From: an uncultured bacterium
GTDB taxonomy: Bacteria; Bacillota_I; Bacilli_A; RF39; UBA660
DNA length: 47,037 nucleotides
NCBI GenBank assembly: GCA_949292245.1
Contig: CASEYV010000004.1
Coordinates: 1-47,037 of the forward strand
Direction of reading: 5' to 3'
How positions within the stretch are numbered: the first letter of the stretch is position 1; every line of letters begins with the position of its first letter. The notes beneath the pieces were generated by a model. It was not told the DNA's origin. It was given only the letters and a program-made list of their open reading frames with translations, and did not search any database. A program made the position numbers and the translations under genes. Shown here one piece after another: positions 7,482-15,619 of the stretch.

Positions 7482-9248
7482 ATGAATTATAAAATTGGTG
7501 ACAAAATCACCATAAAACAACAACCAACAAATTTAGATAGTACTTTTAATGATATTTTATCGGTTCTTCGTTCGCCAAAAATAAAAGAAATCGACAAACT
7601 TACATGGTGCGATAGTATATTGGCTATACTCGAAGAAATGTATAAAAAAGACGAATTAGGAAGTGTTAAAGTAGCAAAACATAAACTAATTCCTATATTA
7701 GAAAAATTAGTAGAAGGGAGCAAAATAGAAAATATGGCTCTCTTTTTTGATTATTATAAAAGAGTGTATAGTTTTTGTGCTAGACGAGATTTTGAATCGT
7801 TTGTTGACTATATAGAATGGAATATGCCTAAAAAAGTATTAGCTAATCGTAGAGAATATTTAAAACCATTAGTTGATGCTTTAAATAGATGTGCATTTGA
7901 TTCAAAATTAGAATACATTATTGCCTCATATCCACCAAGTAGTGCGAAAACATATTTAACTACTATGTTTAGTGCGTGGGCATTTGGATTAAGCATAAAT
8001 AATTCGATTATAAGATTATCTTACTCTGATGAGTTAGCTTTAGGAGCTAGTAGAACAATAAAAGGTTGGTTGTCTAGCCCAGAGTTTGCCGAAATATTTC
8101 CTTTGTTTAAATTATACAATGGTAAACCTTTTAGTACTGAAAAAGAGTCAGATTGGACTATTAAAAATTCTTATGTAGCCAAATCTAACCACATAGCAAG
8201 AAGTAGAGGCGGTTCAGTAACTGGAGAAAGAGCATCATTTGCAATTATACTTGATGATATGTTAAAGGGTGCAGAAGAAGTTAATGCTATAAAAATACAT
8301 GATGATATGTGGAACAAATGGAAAACTGATTGGATTAACAGAAAAACTGATGATCCAATAACTTATATTTTTGTTGGTACACAATGGAGTAATACTGATA
8401 TTTTGAATAAAATAATTGAAGAAAGAGATTCGTATTCAAGATTAATACCGACAGATAACAAGTTTGTTATGGAAAGTGAGGACCATTCTACTGTTGTTAT
8501 AAGAGTACCATTGTTAGATGAAGACAATCATACTACATGCCCATTTTTATATTCACAAAAAGAAGCAATAAAGCTAAAAGAAAGTACAGATCCGTTTTTA
8601 TTCAGTTGCGTATATCAACAAAATCCAATCGCACCAACTGGGCGAGAATTTGATGATACTTTATTGTTGCATTTTGAAGAATTACCACAGGATGAGTATG
8701 GAAATATTGCGTGCAATAAAGGAGCGGTTGCAACATTGGACCCAGCAAGAAAAGGAAAAGACAATGTATCTATGCCAATATGTAGACACGGCTACGATGA
8801 TTTTTATTATTTAGTTGATTGTTTATTTCAACAAAAACCAATGACAGATTTATATGATGATATTGTAGACAAAATAATTGCGAACAATGTTATATTGCTT
8901 GTTATAGAAAACAATACAGATACTTCATTGCCTAAATTAATAGAAGAAAAATTACATCAAAAGGGATATTATATGTGTGAAATAAGAACTAAATATAATA
9001 CTCAACCAAAAGAGCAAAGGATTAAAGACAATAGAGGAATCGTAAGAAGTCGAATTAAATTCAAAGATAAATTAACTTATACGCCTAATAGTGATTATGG
9101 TAGATTTATGTACAATCTGAATATGTATTCGTTTGATTATCCAAACAAACATGATGATGCACCCGATTCTATTTCAATGATGGCTAGTGAAATTATTATG
9201 GGTAAATCAATATTACCTAAGGCTAAACCGTTTAAAAGAACGTTTTAA
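7482..9248 (+). CDS. terL: Terminase large subunit (DNA packaging ATPase/nuclease)
   Basis: At 588 aa the protein is of usual TerL length. The ATPase part has an atypical Walker A (PPSSAKT, 151-157), Walker B IILDD (255-259) and the coupling segment VGTQWS (298-303). The nuclease part has ATLDPARKGKDN, VLLVIENNTD and a late HDDAPDS, giving the acidic metal site of an RNase H fold. It drives DNA into the prohead and cuts concatemers. No small terminase gene lies directly upstream. It is preceded by a late leader hairpin. Confidence 0.93.
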   Translation: MNYKIGDKITIKQQPTNLDSTFNDILSVLRSPKIKEIDKLTWCDSILAILEEMYKKDELGSVKVAKHKLIPILEKLVEGSKIENMALFFDYYKRVYSFCARRDFESFVDYIEWNMPKKVLANRREYLKPLVDALNRCAFDSKLEYIIASYPPSSAKTYLTTMFSAWAFGLSINNSIIRLSYSDELALGASRTIKGWLSSPEFAEIFPLFKLYNGKPFSTEKESDWTIKNSYVAKSNHIARSRGGSVTGERASFAIILDDMLKGAEEVNAIKIHDDMWNKWKTDWINRKTDDPITYIFVGTQWSNTDILNKIIEERDSYSRLIPTDNKFVMESEDHSTVVIRVPLLDEDNHTTCPFLYSQKEAIKLKESTDPFLFSCVYQQNPIAPTGREFDDTLLLHFEELPQDEYGNIACNKGAVATLDPARKGKDNVSMPICRHGYDDFYYLVDCLFQQKPMTDLYDDIVDKIIANNVILLVIENNTDTSLPKLIEEKLHQKGYYMCEIRTKYNTQPKEQRIKDNRGIVRSRIKFKDKLTYTPNSDYGRFMYNLNMYSFDYPNKHDDAPDSISMMASEIIMGKSILPKAKPFKRTF

Positions 9249-9252
9249 TGCA

Positions 9253-9278
9253 AAAATCTCATTATTTGATGAGATTTT
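9253..9278 (+). terminator. Hairpin after TerL, possible terminator
   Basis: An inverted repeat with arms AAAATCTCA and TGAGATTTT (extendable by two pairs) lies four bases after the TerL stop. The 3' arm ends in TTTT and is followed by A, so it would be a weak intrinsic terminator or a mRNA-end stabiliser in the + direction. Confidence 0.5.
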
Positions 9279-9320
9279 ATACTTTGGACATAGCGTTTTT
9301 TCTATAAATAAGGTATAAAC

Positions 9321-9369
9321 ATAACCGAAGGACCCAGTTTTTCCCTTAATTGGTCCTTTAGTGCTACAC
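9321..9369 (-). promoter_or_regulatory. Late leader hairpin element, inverted copy
   Basis: On the - strand this reads GTGTAGCACT, then AAGGACC, a loop with AAGGGAAA, then GGTCCTT and CGGTTATG. The 5' box and loop box match the + strand copies exactly, and the 7-bp stem is different again. No gene follows on the - strand (ATG opens only a 6-codon frame), so its role differs from the sense copies. Confidence 0.65.
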
Positions 9370-9410
9370 GGGAGCATAACCGTAATTAAATTATTGTTGT
9401 GTTCCCTAAT

Positions 9411-9447
9411 TTTATATTTTGGGGAAACCCGAATATAAAGGTGGTGA
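9411..9447 (+). promoter_or_regulatory. Portal leader hairpin, degenerate copy
   Basis: Arms TTTATATT (9411-9418) and AATATAAA (9432-9439) enclose a loop with GGGGAAA and are followed directly by ribosome site GGTGGTGA. The loop resembles the late leader family, but the upstream GTAGCACT box is missing. Confidence 0.5.
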
Positions 9448-9450
9448 ATC

Positions 9451-11022
9451 ATGGAAAATGAAGTGATAGTAAATGAAACAGTCGAAGAAAATACAAACAT
9501 ACAAAGACCGACAGAACAACCGATGACGGCTATTCAACAAGAAGATACAAGGTTATTCGGAAGGAAAATTATTTACGCCGATTATGAACCGGAAGATATG
9601 AATGAAAACACAATTCAACAAATACTTTGCGATGTGTTTAGTTTACATTTACAAAATGCTTATGAAATTCAATATTTAGAAAATTATTACAAAGGGATTC
9701 AACCAATTTTAAATAAAGTAAAGGAAGTAAGACCGACAATTAATAACAAAGTTGTTGAGAACAATGCTTATTATTTAGTTGAATTTAAGAAAAGTTTTGT
9801 TTTTGGTAAACCGATTCAATATGTGCAACGTGGTGATGTCGCTAATAAAGAAGTTGGGGCTTTAAATAGCTATATGATTGCCGAAGACAAGTATTCAAAA
9901 GATACGGAACTTGCAGAAAATTTATATATAGCAGGGATAGGACATCGTTTGGTGTTACCGGAAATAAATGAAGACAGTCCGTTTATGATTGAAAATCTTG
10001 ATAGTAGAACAACTTTTTGTGTTTATTCAAGTAGATTGCCACATAGAAAGTTATTTGGGTGTACATATACGCGGGGTGTTAAAGATTATGCTATTAAAGG
10101 AAGCGTTTATACTAATAATGCTTATTATGAGTTAGGTGGTAATAATACTTATACTGGATTTGAAGTCAAATTCATAAAATGGCATGTACTTCATGAAATA
10201 CCGATTTTCGAATATTACTTAAATAAATCACGACTTGGAATAATTGAAGTAGTTATGGATATTTTAAATGCTATTAATAGGGTAACTTCGGATGAAATTG
10301 ACGGATTAGAGCAATATGTCCAAAGTTTGTTAGTATTTGTAAATCAAGATATAGACAAAAAAGATTTGGATGAAGTTGTTAAACTAGGTGCAGTTAAGAT
10401 ATATTCTCCAGAACCTGGGAAACAAGCTGACTTAAAATTACTATCAAATAATATAGATCATGCTAATACAAAAGTAATTCACGATAGAATGTTTAACACA
10501 GCTTTAAATATTGTTGGAATACCTAAAAATAGTGATAAAGCTAGTGGTGGCGATACTGGACAAGCTAGATATTTAGGTGAAGGTTGGACTATGGCTGATT
10601 CAAGAGCTGATGGCGATGAAATGGAATTTAAGAGATGTTCTAAACCAGAACTTAAAATGATATTAAGAATATGTCGACTTGCTCCAAATAGTGAAATAAA
10701 AAGTTTAACATTGAAAGATATAGACCAAAAATTTACTAGAAACAAATCAGATAACTTCTTGGTAAAATCACAAGGAATGATGAATCAAATTCAAAGTGGT
10801 GTATCACCAGATGTTGCGATGACAACAAGTGGATTATATAGCGATCCAAATGAAACGTTTAACAAATCGATGGAATTTTATGGTGGTATAGAAAATTGGA
10901 TTAAATTATTTATAGGACAAGCCAGCAAACAATTACAAGAAAACAAAAGTAATGATGAGGAAAATAATGGTAACAGTTTTTCTAACAAGACAAACAACGA
11001 TGAAACAAACTTAGACTCTTAG
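9451..11022 (+). CDS. Portal protein (SPP1 gp6-like)
   Basis: The 523-aa protein has the layout of the SPP1-type portal family: an N-terminal extension, an early segment YLENYYKGIQPILNKVKEVRPTINNKVVENNAYYLVEFKKSF near residue 70 typical of the family, a central stem region with VMDILNAINRVTSDEIDGLEQYVQ, and an acidic, Asn-rich C-terminus. It would form the dodecameric ring at one capsid vertex. It starts after GGTGGTGA at ATG 9451. Unusually, four tRNA genes separate it from the scaffold gene. Confidence 0.88.
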   Translation: MENEVIVNETVEENTNIQRPTEQPMTAIQQEDTRLFGRKIIYADYEPEDMNENTIQQILCDVFSLHLQNAYEIQYLENYYKGIQPILNKVKEVRPTINNKVVENNAYYLVEFKKSFVFGKPIQYVQRGDVANKEVGALNSYMIAEDKYSKDTELAENLYIAGIGHRLVLPEINEDSPFMIENLDSRTTFCVYSSRLPHRKLFGCTYTRGVKDYAIKGSVYTNNAYYELGGNNTYTGFEVKFIKWHVLHEIPIFEYYLNKSRLGIIEVVMDILNAINRVTSDEIDGLEQYVQSLLVFVNQDIDKKDLDEVVKLGAVKIYSPEPGKQADLKLLSNNIDHANTKVIHDRMFNTALNIVGIPKNSDKASGGDTGQARYLGEGWTMADSRADGDEMEFKRCSKPELKMILRICRLAPNSEIKSLTLKDIDQKFTRNKSDNFLVKSQGMMNQIQSGVSPDVAMTTSGLYSDPNETFNKSMEFYGGIENWIKLFIGQASKQLQENKSNDEENNGNSFSNKTNNDETNLDS

Positions 11023-11123
11023 CAGTCAAAAAGGCAATATAAGAAACTTTGATGGAAGTACAACATCTATAAAGCCTTATATGTAAGTCCAAGCCAAAGA
11101 AACTTTCGAAGCCTTTGGTTAAT
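11023..11123 (+). other. Spacer between portal gene and tRNA cluster
   Basis: A non-coding stretch with one clear hairpin, arms CCAAAG and CTTTGG near 11093-11119, directly before tRNA-Thr. It may be a processing leader for the tRNAs. No promoter with a good -35 and -10 pair was seen, so the tRNAs are probably cut from the late transcript. Confidence 0.4.
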
Positions 11124-11197
11124 GCCGATTTAGTTTAATGGTAGAACAATGCTCTTGTAAAGCATATATGATTGTTCGATTCAGTCAATCGGCACCA
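11124..11197 (+). tRNA. tRNA-Thr (TGT)
   Basis: Perfect acceptor pairing GCCGATT/AATCGGC, D arm with AATGGTAGAAC, anticodon arm ATGCT-CTTGTAA-AGCAT (anticodon TGT), T arm GATTG-TTCGATT-CAGTC, and an encoded CCA at 11195-11197. Reads ACA threonine codons, which are common in this AT-rich genome. Confidence 0.93.
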
Positions 11198-11201
11198 TAA
11201 T

Positions 11202-11275
11202 ATTTCGATGATGTAATGGTAGCATAACAGTCTCCAAAACTGTTTGTCTAGGTTCAAGTCCTAGTCGATTTGCCA
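11202..11275 (+). tRNA. tRNA-Trp (CCA), imperfect acceptor stem
   Basis: Anticodon arm ACAGT-CTCCAAA-ACTGT gives anticodon CCA. The T arm CTAGG-TTCAAGT-CCTAG is perfect and GCCA ends the gene, with G discriminator as in Trp tRNAs. The acceptor 5' strand ATTTCGA pairs with TCGATTT only at 5 of 7 positions, with two adjacent T-T mismatches, so function is less certain. Confidence 0.8.
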
Positions 11276-11276
11276 T

Positions 11277-11350
11277 GTGGTATTAGTTTAATGGTAGAAC
11301 GATAGTCTTCCAAACTATCGGTATCAGTTCAATTCTGATATACCGCTCCA
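11277..11350 (+). tRNA. tRNA-Gly (TCC)
   Basis: Acceptor GTGGTAT/ATACCGC pairs fully with one G-T wobble. Anticodon arm ATAGT-CTTCCAA-ACTAT gives TCC, T arm ATCAG-TTCAATT-CTGAT is good, and TCCA is encoded at the 3' end. It starts two bases after the previous tRNA. Confidence 0.92.
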
Positions 11351-11351
11351 T

Positions 11352-11428
11352 CTAGCATTAGCCTAGTTTGGTAAGGCACTGCATTTGGGATGCAGAAATC
11401 AGTGGTTCGAATCCATTATGCTAGACCA
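11352..11428 (+). tRNA. tRNA-Pro (TGG)
   Basis: Acceptor CTAGCAT/ATGCTAG is perfect. Anticodon arm CTGCA-TTTGGGA-TGCAG gives TGG, and the T arm ends in ATCC before the acceptor. ACCA is encoded at the end. It is the last of four tandem tRNA genes between portal and scaffold. Confidence 0.93.
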
Positions 11429-11547
11429 TAGTTTATAACTGTTTATCAGTTGTATATAAATTTGCTCATCGTACAGAGCATAAATCGTACGACACTCAAA
11501 TTTGCACCATACAATGTGCCTAAACTTGGCGAGTGGGAAAGGAATAT
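11429..11547 (+). other. Leader between tRNA cluster and scaffold gene
   Basis: Non-coding. It holds a dyad CACTC...GAGTG whose 3' arm is followed at once by GGGAAAGGA, the scaffold ribosome site, with an inner hairpin GCAC...GTGC. It resembles the late leaders in sequestering the start region but the box order differs, so it is not counted as a copy. Confidence 0.4.
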
Positions 11548-12174
11548 ATGAAAGAAAAAATAACAGAAATTTGGAATAATACAGAATTAGATAATGAAGC
11601 AAAGTTAACGGCTTTATTAGATGAAACTAAAAATTTTGTTCCAAAAGCAAGAGTTGATGAATATGCAAAAAGAGTAACAAATTTGGAGAACGAAAAAGAA
11701 CAATTATCAAATGAATTTGAAGATTTCAAAAAAACAAAAATGACAGATGACGAAAAGAGAGTCGCAGAATTAAATAAAATTGAAGCTGATAAAAAGGCAA
11801 ATGCAATTACTAAAAGTGAATTAGCAGTAAAAGGATTATTTTTAGATAATGGGATAAAGATTACTGATGAAGATGTAGAGATTAAAGAAACTTTACAAAA
11901 TATTGTTAGTGAAGATTATGATAAGTCTATTAAATTGGCTAATAACTTTATTTCGTTACTAAATAAAACAAAAGAAAACGCCGAAAAAGAAACAATAACT
12001 AATTTGCTTAACGACACACCAAAACCAGTTGGTGGTACGCAAGCAACTCCAAATATAGACAGAATTGCCGAATTAAAATCACAACTTGATGAAGCTGTTA
12101 AGAAGAATGATACGATTGCACAAGTTCAAATTACAAATGCAATTTTCGAAGAACAAAAAAAGAAAAAAAATTAG
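11548..12174 (+). CDS. Capsid scaffolding protein (gp20-like minor structural protein)
   Basis: The 208-aa protein is acidic, almost all helical and has a central coiled coil (about residues 40-100, ending KTKMTDDEKRVAELNKIEADKKA) of the type found in SPP1/A118-like scaffold proteins. The C-terminus is basic (EEQKKKKN), as expected for capsid contact. It lies directly before the major capsid gene. ATG 11548 is chosen for the ribosome site GGGAAAGGA; an in-frame GTG at 11533 has none. Confidence 0.82.
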   Translation: MKEKITEIWNNTELDNEAKLTALLDETKNFVPKARVDEYAKRVTNLENEKEQLSNEFEDFKKTKMTDDEKRVAELNKIEADKKANAITKSELAVKGLFLDNGIKITDEDVEIKETLQNIVSEDYDKSIKLANNFISLLNKTKENAEKETITNLLNDTPKPVGGTQATPNIDRIAELKSQLDEAVKKNDTIAQVQITNAIFEEQKKKKN

Positions 12175-12178
12175 CTAT

Positions 12179-12225
12179 GTGTGGCACTTCGTTTAAAAAT
12201 AGGGAAATAGAAAAAAACGAGGTGA
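12179..12225 (+). promoter_or_regulatory. Late leader hairpin, copy 2 (major capsid)
   Basis: GTGTGGCACT (12179-12188), then stem CTTCGTTT pairing with AAACGAGG (one G-T pair) around a loop with AGGGAAA. The ribosome site GAGGTGA is inside and just after the 3' arm, 7 bases before ATG 12232. Confidence 0.75.
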
Positions 12226-12231
12226 TTAAAT

Positions 12232-13260
12232 ATGACAGGTACAGAAACTGTACAATCATTTAGTGTTCCTAATTATTCAGGAATATTATACAATAAAGCA
12301 AATACAAAAACTCCATTTTTAAATATGATTAGTGGAAAAACAAAATACACAAATTCAGTAGAATTTGTATGTGGACAATATTATACAAGTGAGGAAGGTG
12401 CTATTCCAGCTATTAGTGAAACCGCATCATTAACAGCACCAGACGCAACATTTGTAACAAGAGCACAAAATAGTAATGTTACACAAATATTTATGGAATC
12501 TGTTGCTATTTCTTACGCAAAACAATCTAATATGGCTACATTAAGTGGTGTTAATATTGCTGGACAAGTAGCAAATCCACAATATGAGTTATCTTTCCAA
12601 GTAGCACAAAAAATGGATAAAATCAAAAGAAGTATTGAAAAAACATTTATTCAAGGAACATATAATAAAGCTACAACAGATGCAACCATCAATAAAACTA
12701 GAGGCATAGTTGAAGCTATTACAACTAATGTTGTTACTGCCGGAACAAAACCATTAGATATTTGGTTAGTAAACGATGCACAACAAGAAATCTATGATGC
12801 ACAGGGTGATATTAGCAACTTATATTTATGGACTAATACAGTTGGTTTAAATCAATTACAAGCCGATGCTATTAAATGGGGTATGAAAATGGGAGAACCA
12901 TATATGAGTGCTTATGGTGTTCAAGTATGGGATATTATCTTACCATTAGGAACAGTTCATATTGCTTTAGGTGAATTTTTACCATCTGGAACAGCATTAT
13001 TATTAAATTTTGATGTAATTGGACCAGTAGAACAACCAGTACCAGGCAAAGGAAATTTCTTCTTAGAACCATTAGCAAAAACTGGTGCAGGGGAAAAATA
13101 TCAAATTTTTGGTCAAATTGGATTAGATCACGGACCAGAATGGTATCATGCTAAGATTACTGGATTAACAACAACATTTACTAAACCAACACCAACTATT
13201 GATGTTAATGTAACAAATTCAACTGATGCTCCTGTAAATACAAAAGAAGTATCAGCTTAA
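12232..13260 (+). CDS. Major capsid protein (DUF5309 / SU10-like)
   Basis: The 342-aa protein has the hallmarks of the DUF5309 capsid family: an N-terminal SFSVPNYSGILYNKANTKTPFLNMI, the Q-V-F-region NVTQIFMESVAISYAKQSN, LSFQVAQKMDKIKRSIEKTFI near residue 125, and a late GQIGLDHGPEWYHAKITGL. It would form the HK97-fold shell. It has no leader-peptide domain; scaffold is a separate protein. It has its own leader hairpin and is followed by connector genes. Confidence 0.88.
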   Translation: MTGTETVQSFSVPNYSGILYNKANTKTPFLNMISGKTKYTNSVEFVCGQYYTSEEGAIPAISETASLTAPDATFVTRAQNSNVTQIFMESVAISYAKQSNMATLSGVNIAGQVANPQYELSFQVAQKMDKIKRSIEKTFIQGTYNKATTDATINKTRGIVEAITTNVVTAGTKPLDIWLVNDAQQEIYDAQGDISNLYLWTNTVGLNQLQADAIKWGMKMGEPYMSAYGVQVWDIILPLGTVHIALGEFLPSGTALLLNFDVIGPVEQPVPGKGNFFLEPLAKTGAGEKYQIFGQIGLDHGPEWYHAKITGLTTTFTKPTPTIDVNVTNSTDAPVNTKEVSA

Positions 13261-13291
13261 TAAAATTCTTTTAAAGTAAGGAAGTGTATTT

Positions 13292-13633
13292 ATGAGTCGA
13301 GAAGAACAACTAAAAAAAATGCGACTAGAAATTTTAGGTAATGTTACCGACGAATCAAAAGATGATTATTTTAAGGATAAGCTAGACGACGCAGAGGTTG
13401 TTGCTCTAAATGCACTTTTTCCTTATGATTTTAGTCAAAAAGAATTAGACAAAACAAACAAAAGACTAGCGAATTGGCAAACAAGGTGTGCGATTGAATT
13501 ATATAAGAAAATGGGTACGACTAATGTTCAATCATATAGCGAGAATGGATTAACAGTAACTTATTTAACTGGATTAATATCTAGTGAATTATTAAGCGAA
13601 TTAACACCACCAAAAGCAGGTGTTCCAAGATGA
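13292..13633 (+). CDS. Head-tail connector protein
   Basis: The 113-aa product is predicted all-helical with the segment DDYFKDKLDDAEVVALNALFPY and NWQTRCAIELYKKMG, which fits the gp15/gp6-like adaptor family that binds the portal. The C-terminus ISSELLSELTPPKAGVPR is typical. It overlaps the next gene by 4 bases. Start ATG 13292 follows AAGGAAG. Confidence 0.75.
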   Translation: MSREEQLKKMRLEILGNVTDESKDDYFKDKLDDAEVVALNALFPYDFSQKELDKTNKRLANWQTRCAIELYKKMGTTNVQSYSENGLTVTYLTGLISSELLSELTPPKAGVPR

Positions 13634-14013
13634 TAACGAAAATTAATGCTAATCCAAGTGATTGGGTTAAAGATGTTTATATTGCGAGTAAAATTCGTGT
13701 TGATTTAGACGAAGAAGGCAATGAAATTACAATTTATGATAAACCTAATAAAACACCTTATAGATTTAATTATCAACCAGTTAGTACTGATGCCGAGATT
13801 GCTGAATTTGGTGAAAATGCCAAAATAATGAAAAAAGCAGTTATCCCTGTTTCATATCAAGGTATGTTTAAAGAATTTGATGTTGCATATCTTGATGGTG
13901 TGACACCAGTTGGCGAAATGCAAAATGGAGATAACGCAAATTATAGATTATTGCCACCTAGAGATGGTAATTCAGTTATAATTATATATTTTGAAAAACT
14001 TACCGGAAAGTAG
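13630..14013 (+). CDS. Putative head closure (stopper) protein
   Basis: The 127-aa protein is mostly beta and lies at the position of the stopper/head closure protein in SPP1-like gene orders. It contains a repeated loop-rich centre (YQGMFKEFDVAYLDG) and a C-terminal strand SVIIIYFEKL. Assignment is from position and fold impression, not from a firm motif. Confidence 0.5.
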   Translation: MITKINANPSDWVKDVYIASKIRVDLDEEGNEITIYDKPNKTPYRFNYQPVSTDAEIAEFGENAKIMKKAVIPVSYQGMFKEFDVAYLDGVTPVGEMQNGDNANYRLLPPRDGNSVIIIYFEKLTGK

Positions 14014-14020
14014 GTGTACT

Positions 14021-14236
14021 ATGTATAAATTTACAAACGGAATAATCGTTTTCGATGAAACGACTAAAAATAATCTTATCAAAGCTGGACATAAACTTGT
14101 TAAAGAAGAAGTTACTTGTGATGAAAAAAATATTAATGAAGTAGTCGAACCAAAAGACGAGGTACTAGATGAAAACAGTATTGACAATGGAATTGTCGAA
14201 GAAAAGCCTAGAAGAAGCAAAAAATCTTCTAAATAG
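14021..14236 (+). CDS. Small acidic protein (71 aa)
   Basis: ATG 14021 follows TAGGTG. The N-terminus MYKFTNGIIVFDETTKNNLIKAGHKL is folded-looking, and the rest is acidic with a basic tail RRSKKSSK. Similar small proteins occur between connector and tail genes of Bacillota phages, without known role. It overlaps the following gene by 68 bases. Confidence 0.6.
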   Translation: MYKFTNGIIVFDETTKNNLIKAGHKLVKEEVTCDEKNINEVVEPKDEVLDENSIDNGIVEEKPRRSKKSSK

Positions 14237-14678
14237 ATTTGCTGATTTTTATGAAAAGGGCATAGATAATGCTGTCAGATATGCAACAGAAGCGATGTAT
14301 AAGAAAGTTTTAGAATATTGCTATGCTAACGGTATTTATAATCATGCAAATGAAGTAAAATGGGATTACAATGAGAACACTAAAGTTGGAAGAGTTTGGA
14401 CTACTGATATGGTCTTAATTTTAAATGAGATGGGTAGTGGTATTGTAGGAGCGAACAAACCTCATCCAAATCCCAACCCAGCATTTAAAAGTTGGAAATA
14501 TGATGTTAACGAACACGGCGAAAAAGGATGGATATATCCTAAAGATGACGGAACTTACGGTTGGACAAGAGGTTTACCAAGTAGACACATGTTCTTTGAT
14601 GCCTTTAACGATATTAAAGATGAAATAGGAAATATTGTAGAAGTTGAATTACGAAAGACGGCAGGTGATTTATATTGA
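14169..14678 (+). CDS. HK97 gp10-like tail completion protein
   Basis: The 169-aa product has an N-terminal helix pair, the pattern VWTTDMVLILNEMGSGIVG followed by an HPNP loop, and RGLPSRHMFFDAFNDIKDEI, a Ser-Arg-His region typical of gp10 family proteins in which ARPF/RHMF precedes the last helix. It probably joins the tail to the head. The start ATG 14169 has GAGG upstream; the long overlap with the preceding gene is unusual. Confidence 0.7.
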   Translation: MKTVLTMELSKKSLEEAKNLLNRFADFYEKGIDNAVRYATEAMYKKVLEYCYANGIYNHANEVKWDYNENTKVGRVWTTDMVLILNEMGSGIVGANKPHPNPNPAFKSWKYDVNEHGEKGWIYPKDDGTYGWTRGLPSRHMFFDAFNDIKDEIGNIVEVELRKTAGDLY

Positions 14679-15118
14679 TAGTAGAAAATTTATTTGAAAC
14701 TATTATTTATCCACAAATAAAAGAATATGTAGAACAAAATTCAATATATAACCCGACTGTTACCAAAACAATGCCACAAGAAAGTAAAGTTTTCCCGATT
14801 GTTCCAACTAAACTATTGCCAGTAACTAATCAGTACAATAATTTAAGTTATGGTGAAGAAACTTATACATTTGGAATTGAAATAGATGTTTATGCAGAAG
14901 ATAAAACAATTAATAATAAAAAAGTATCTAAAAGAACTATCTGTAATGAAATAACTGAAGTTATTGTAAATTACTTTAAAGTTAATTATCGTGTTACTAT
15001 AAAAGTTGAATTAGATGCACCAAATGTAGATAGTAATATACATAGAAATAATATAAAGACAACTGGAAAATTAGATACAAAATATGGATTAGATAAATTA
15101 GTTATCTATCCGAAATAA
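14675..15118 (+). CDS. Putative tail terminator protein
   Basis: The 147-aa protein starts at TTG 14675 after CAGGTGA and overlaps the gp10-like gene by 4 bases. It begins with a helix (VENLFETIIYPQIKEYV) and continues with strands (YTFGIEIDVYAED), the pattern of gpU/gp17-like tail terminators, and sits directly before the tail tube gene. Assignment rests on order and fold impression. Confidence 0.6.
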   Translation: MIVENLFETIIYPQIKEYVEQNSIYNPTVTKTMPQESKVFPIVPTKLLPVTNQYNNLSYGEETYTFGIEIDVYAEDKTINNKKVSKRTICNEITEVIVNYFKVNYRVTIKVELDAPNVDSNIHRNNIKTTGKLDTKYGLDKLVIYPK

Positions 15119-15160
15119 ATGTAGCACTTCAAATTGTAAGGGAAATTACAATGAGAGGTG
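15119..15160 (+). promoter_or_regulatory. Late leader hairpin, copy 3 (tail tube)
   Basis: GTAGCACT (15121-15128) starts a two-part stem. Outer CACTTC pairs with the ribosome site GAGGTG (15155-15160), and inner ATTGTAA pairs with TTACAAT around loop GGGAAA. This is the clearest case of Shine-Dalgarno sequestration. ATG 15169 follows. Confidence 0.8.
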
Positions 15161-15168
15161 AATAATAA

Positions 15169-15597
15169 ATGTTAGATTTAGGTATTGAATTAAGAGTTAA
15201 AGAAGAAGCGGAAGAAACCTATAGCAAAGCTGTTTTAGTAGCAGTTAAGGGTATGCCAGCAACTGGACAAGCAGGTGGTACTGTAGAAACAACTACTTCA
15301 AGCGATTCAGTAAAAGTATACGTTGCTGATCGTCCAGATACTGGAGATATGGATTTTACATATAATTATTCTGAAACTAATTTAGAAGCAGTTAATGATG
15401 TTTGTGATAATACACAGAAAGATATTTTAATTAAGTTGCCTGATGGTACTGGATTTGAATATAAAGGAACAATTCAGACTTGGGTAAATGAGGTATCAGT
15501 TGGTGGTATTATCGAATGTACTTTACATACTGTTCCTAGTGTTGCACCAGCATATAAAACAGCAGAAGAAGTAACAGCATTAATAGCTACAGCATAA
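15169..15597 (+). CDS. Major tail (tube) protein
   Basis: The 142-aa protein has the short beta-barrel layout of siphophage tube proteins: ETYSKAVLVAVKGMP, GTVETTTSSDSVKVYVADR, DMDFTYNY, then KLPDGTGFEYKGTIQTW and VGGIIECTLHTVPS. The family builds stacked hexamer rings around the tape measure. Context (after terminator, before chaperone and tape measure) agrees. Confidence 0.85.
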   Translation: MLDLGIELRVKEEAEETYSKAVLVAVKGMPATGQAGGTVETTTSSDSVKVYVADRPDTGDMDFTYNYSETNLEAVNDVCDNTQKDILIKLPDGTGFEYKGTIQTWVNEVSVGGIIECTLHTVPSVAPAYKTAEEVTALIATA

Positions 15598-15619
15598 CAA
15601 AAGAAAGTAGGGAAAAACA

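Larger units (their letters stand above)
9249..9450. other. Terminase-portal intergenic region with several hairpins
   Basis: These 202 bases carry no credible gene. They contain, in order, an 11-bp hairpin (9253-9278), an inverted copy of the late leader element (9369 back to about 9321), and the portal leader hairpin (9411-9439). Such a dense set of dyads beside the terminase gene could also include a packaging site, but nothing in the sequence proves it. Confidence 0.7.

Noticed and set aside
9213-9500. Reading frame on the - strand across the terminase-portal gap
   Set aside because: It lies antisense to gene ends, has no ribosome site and its sequence is explained by hairpins.
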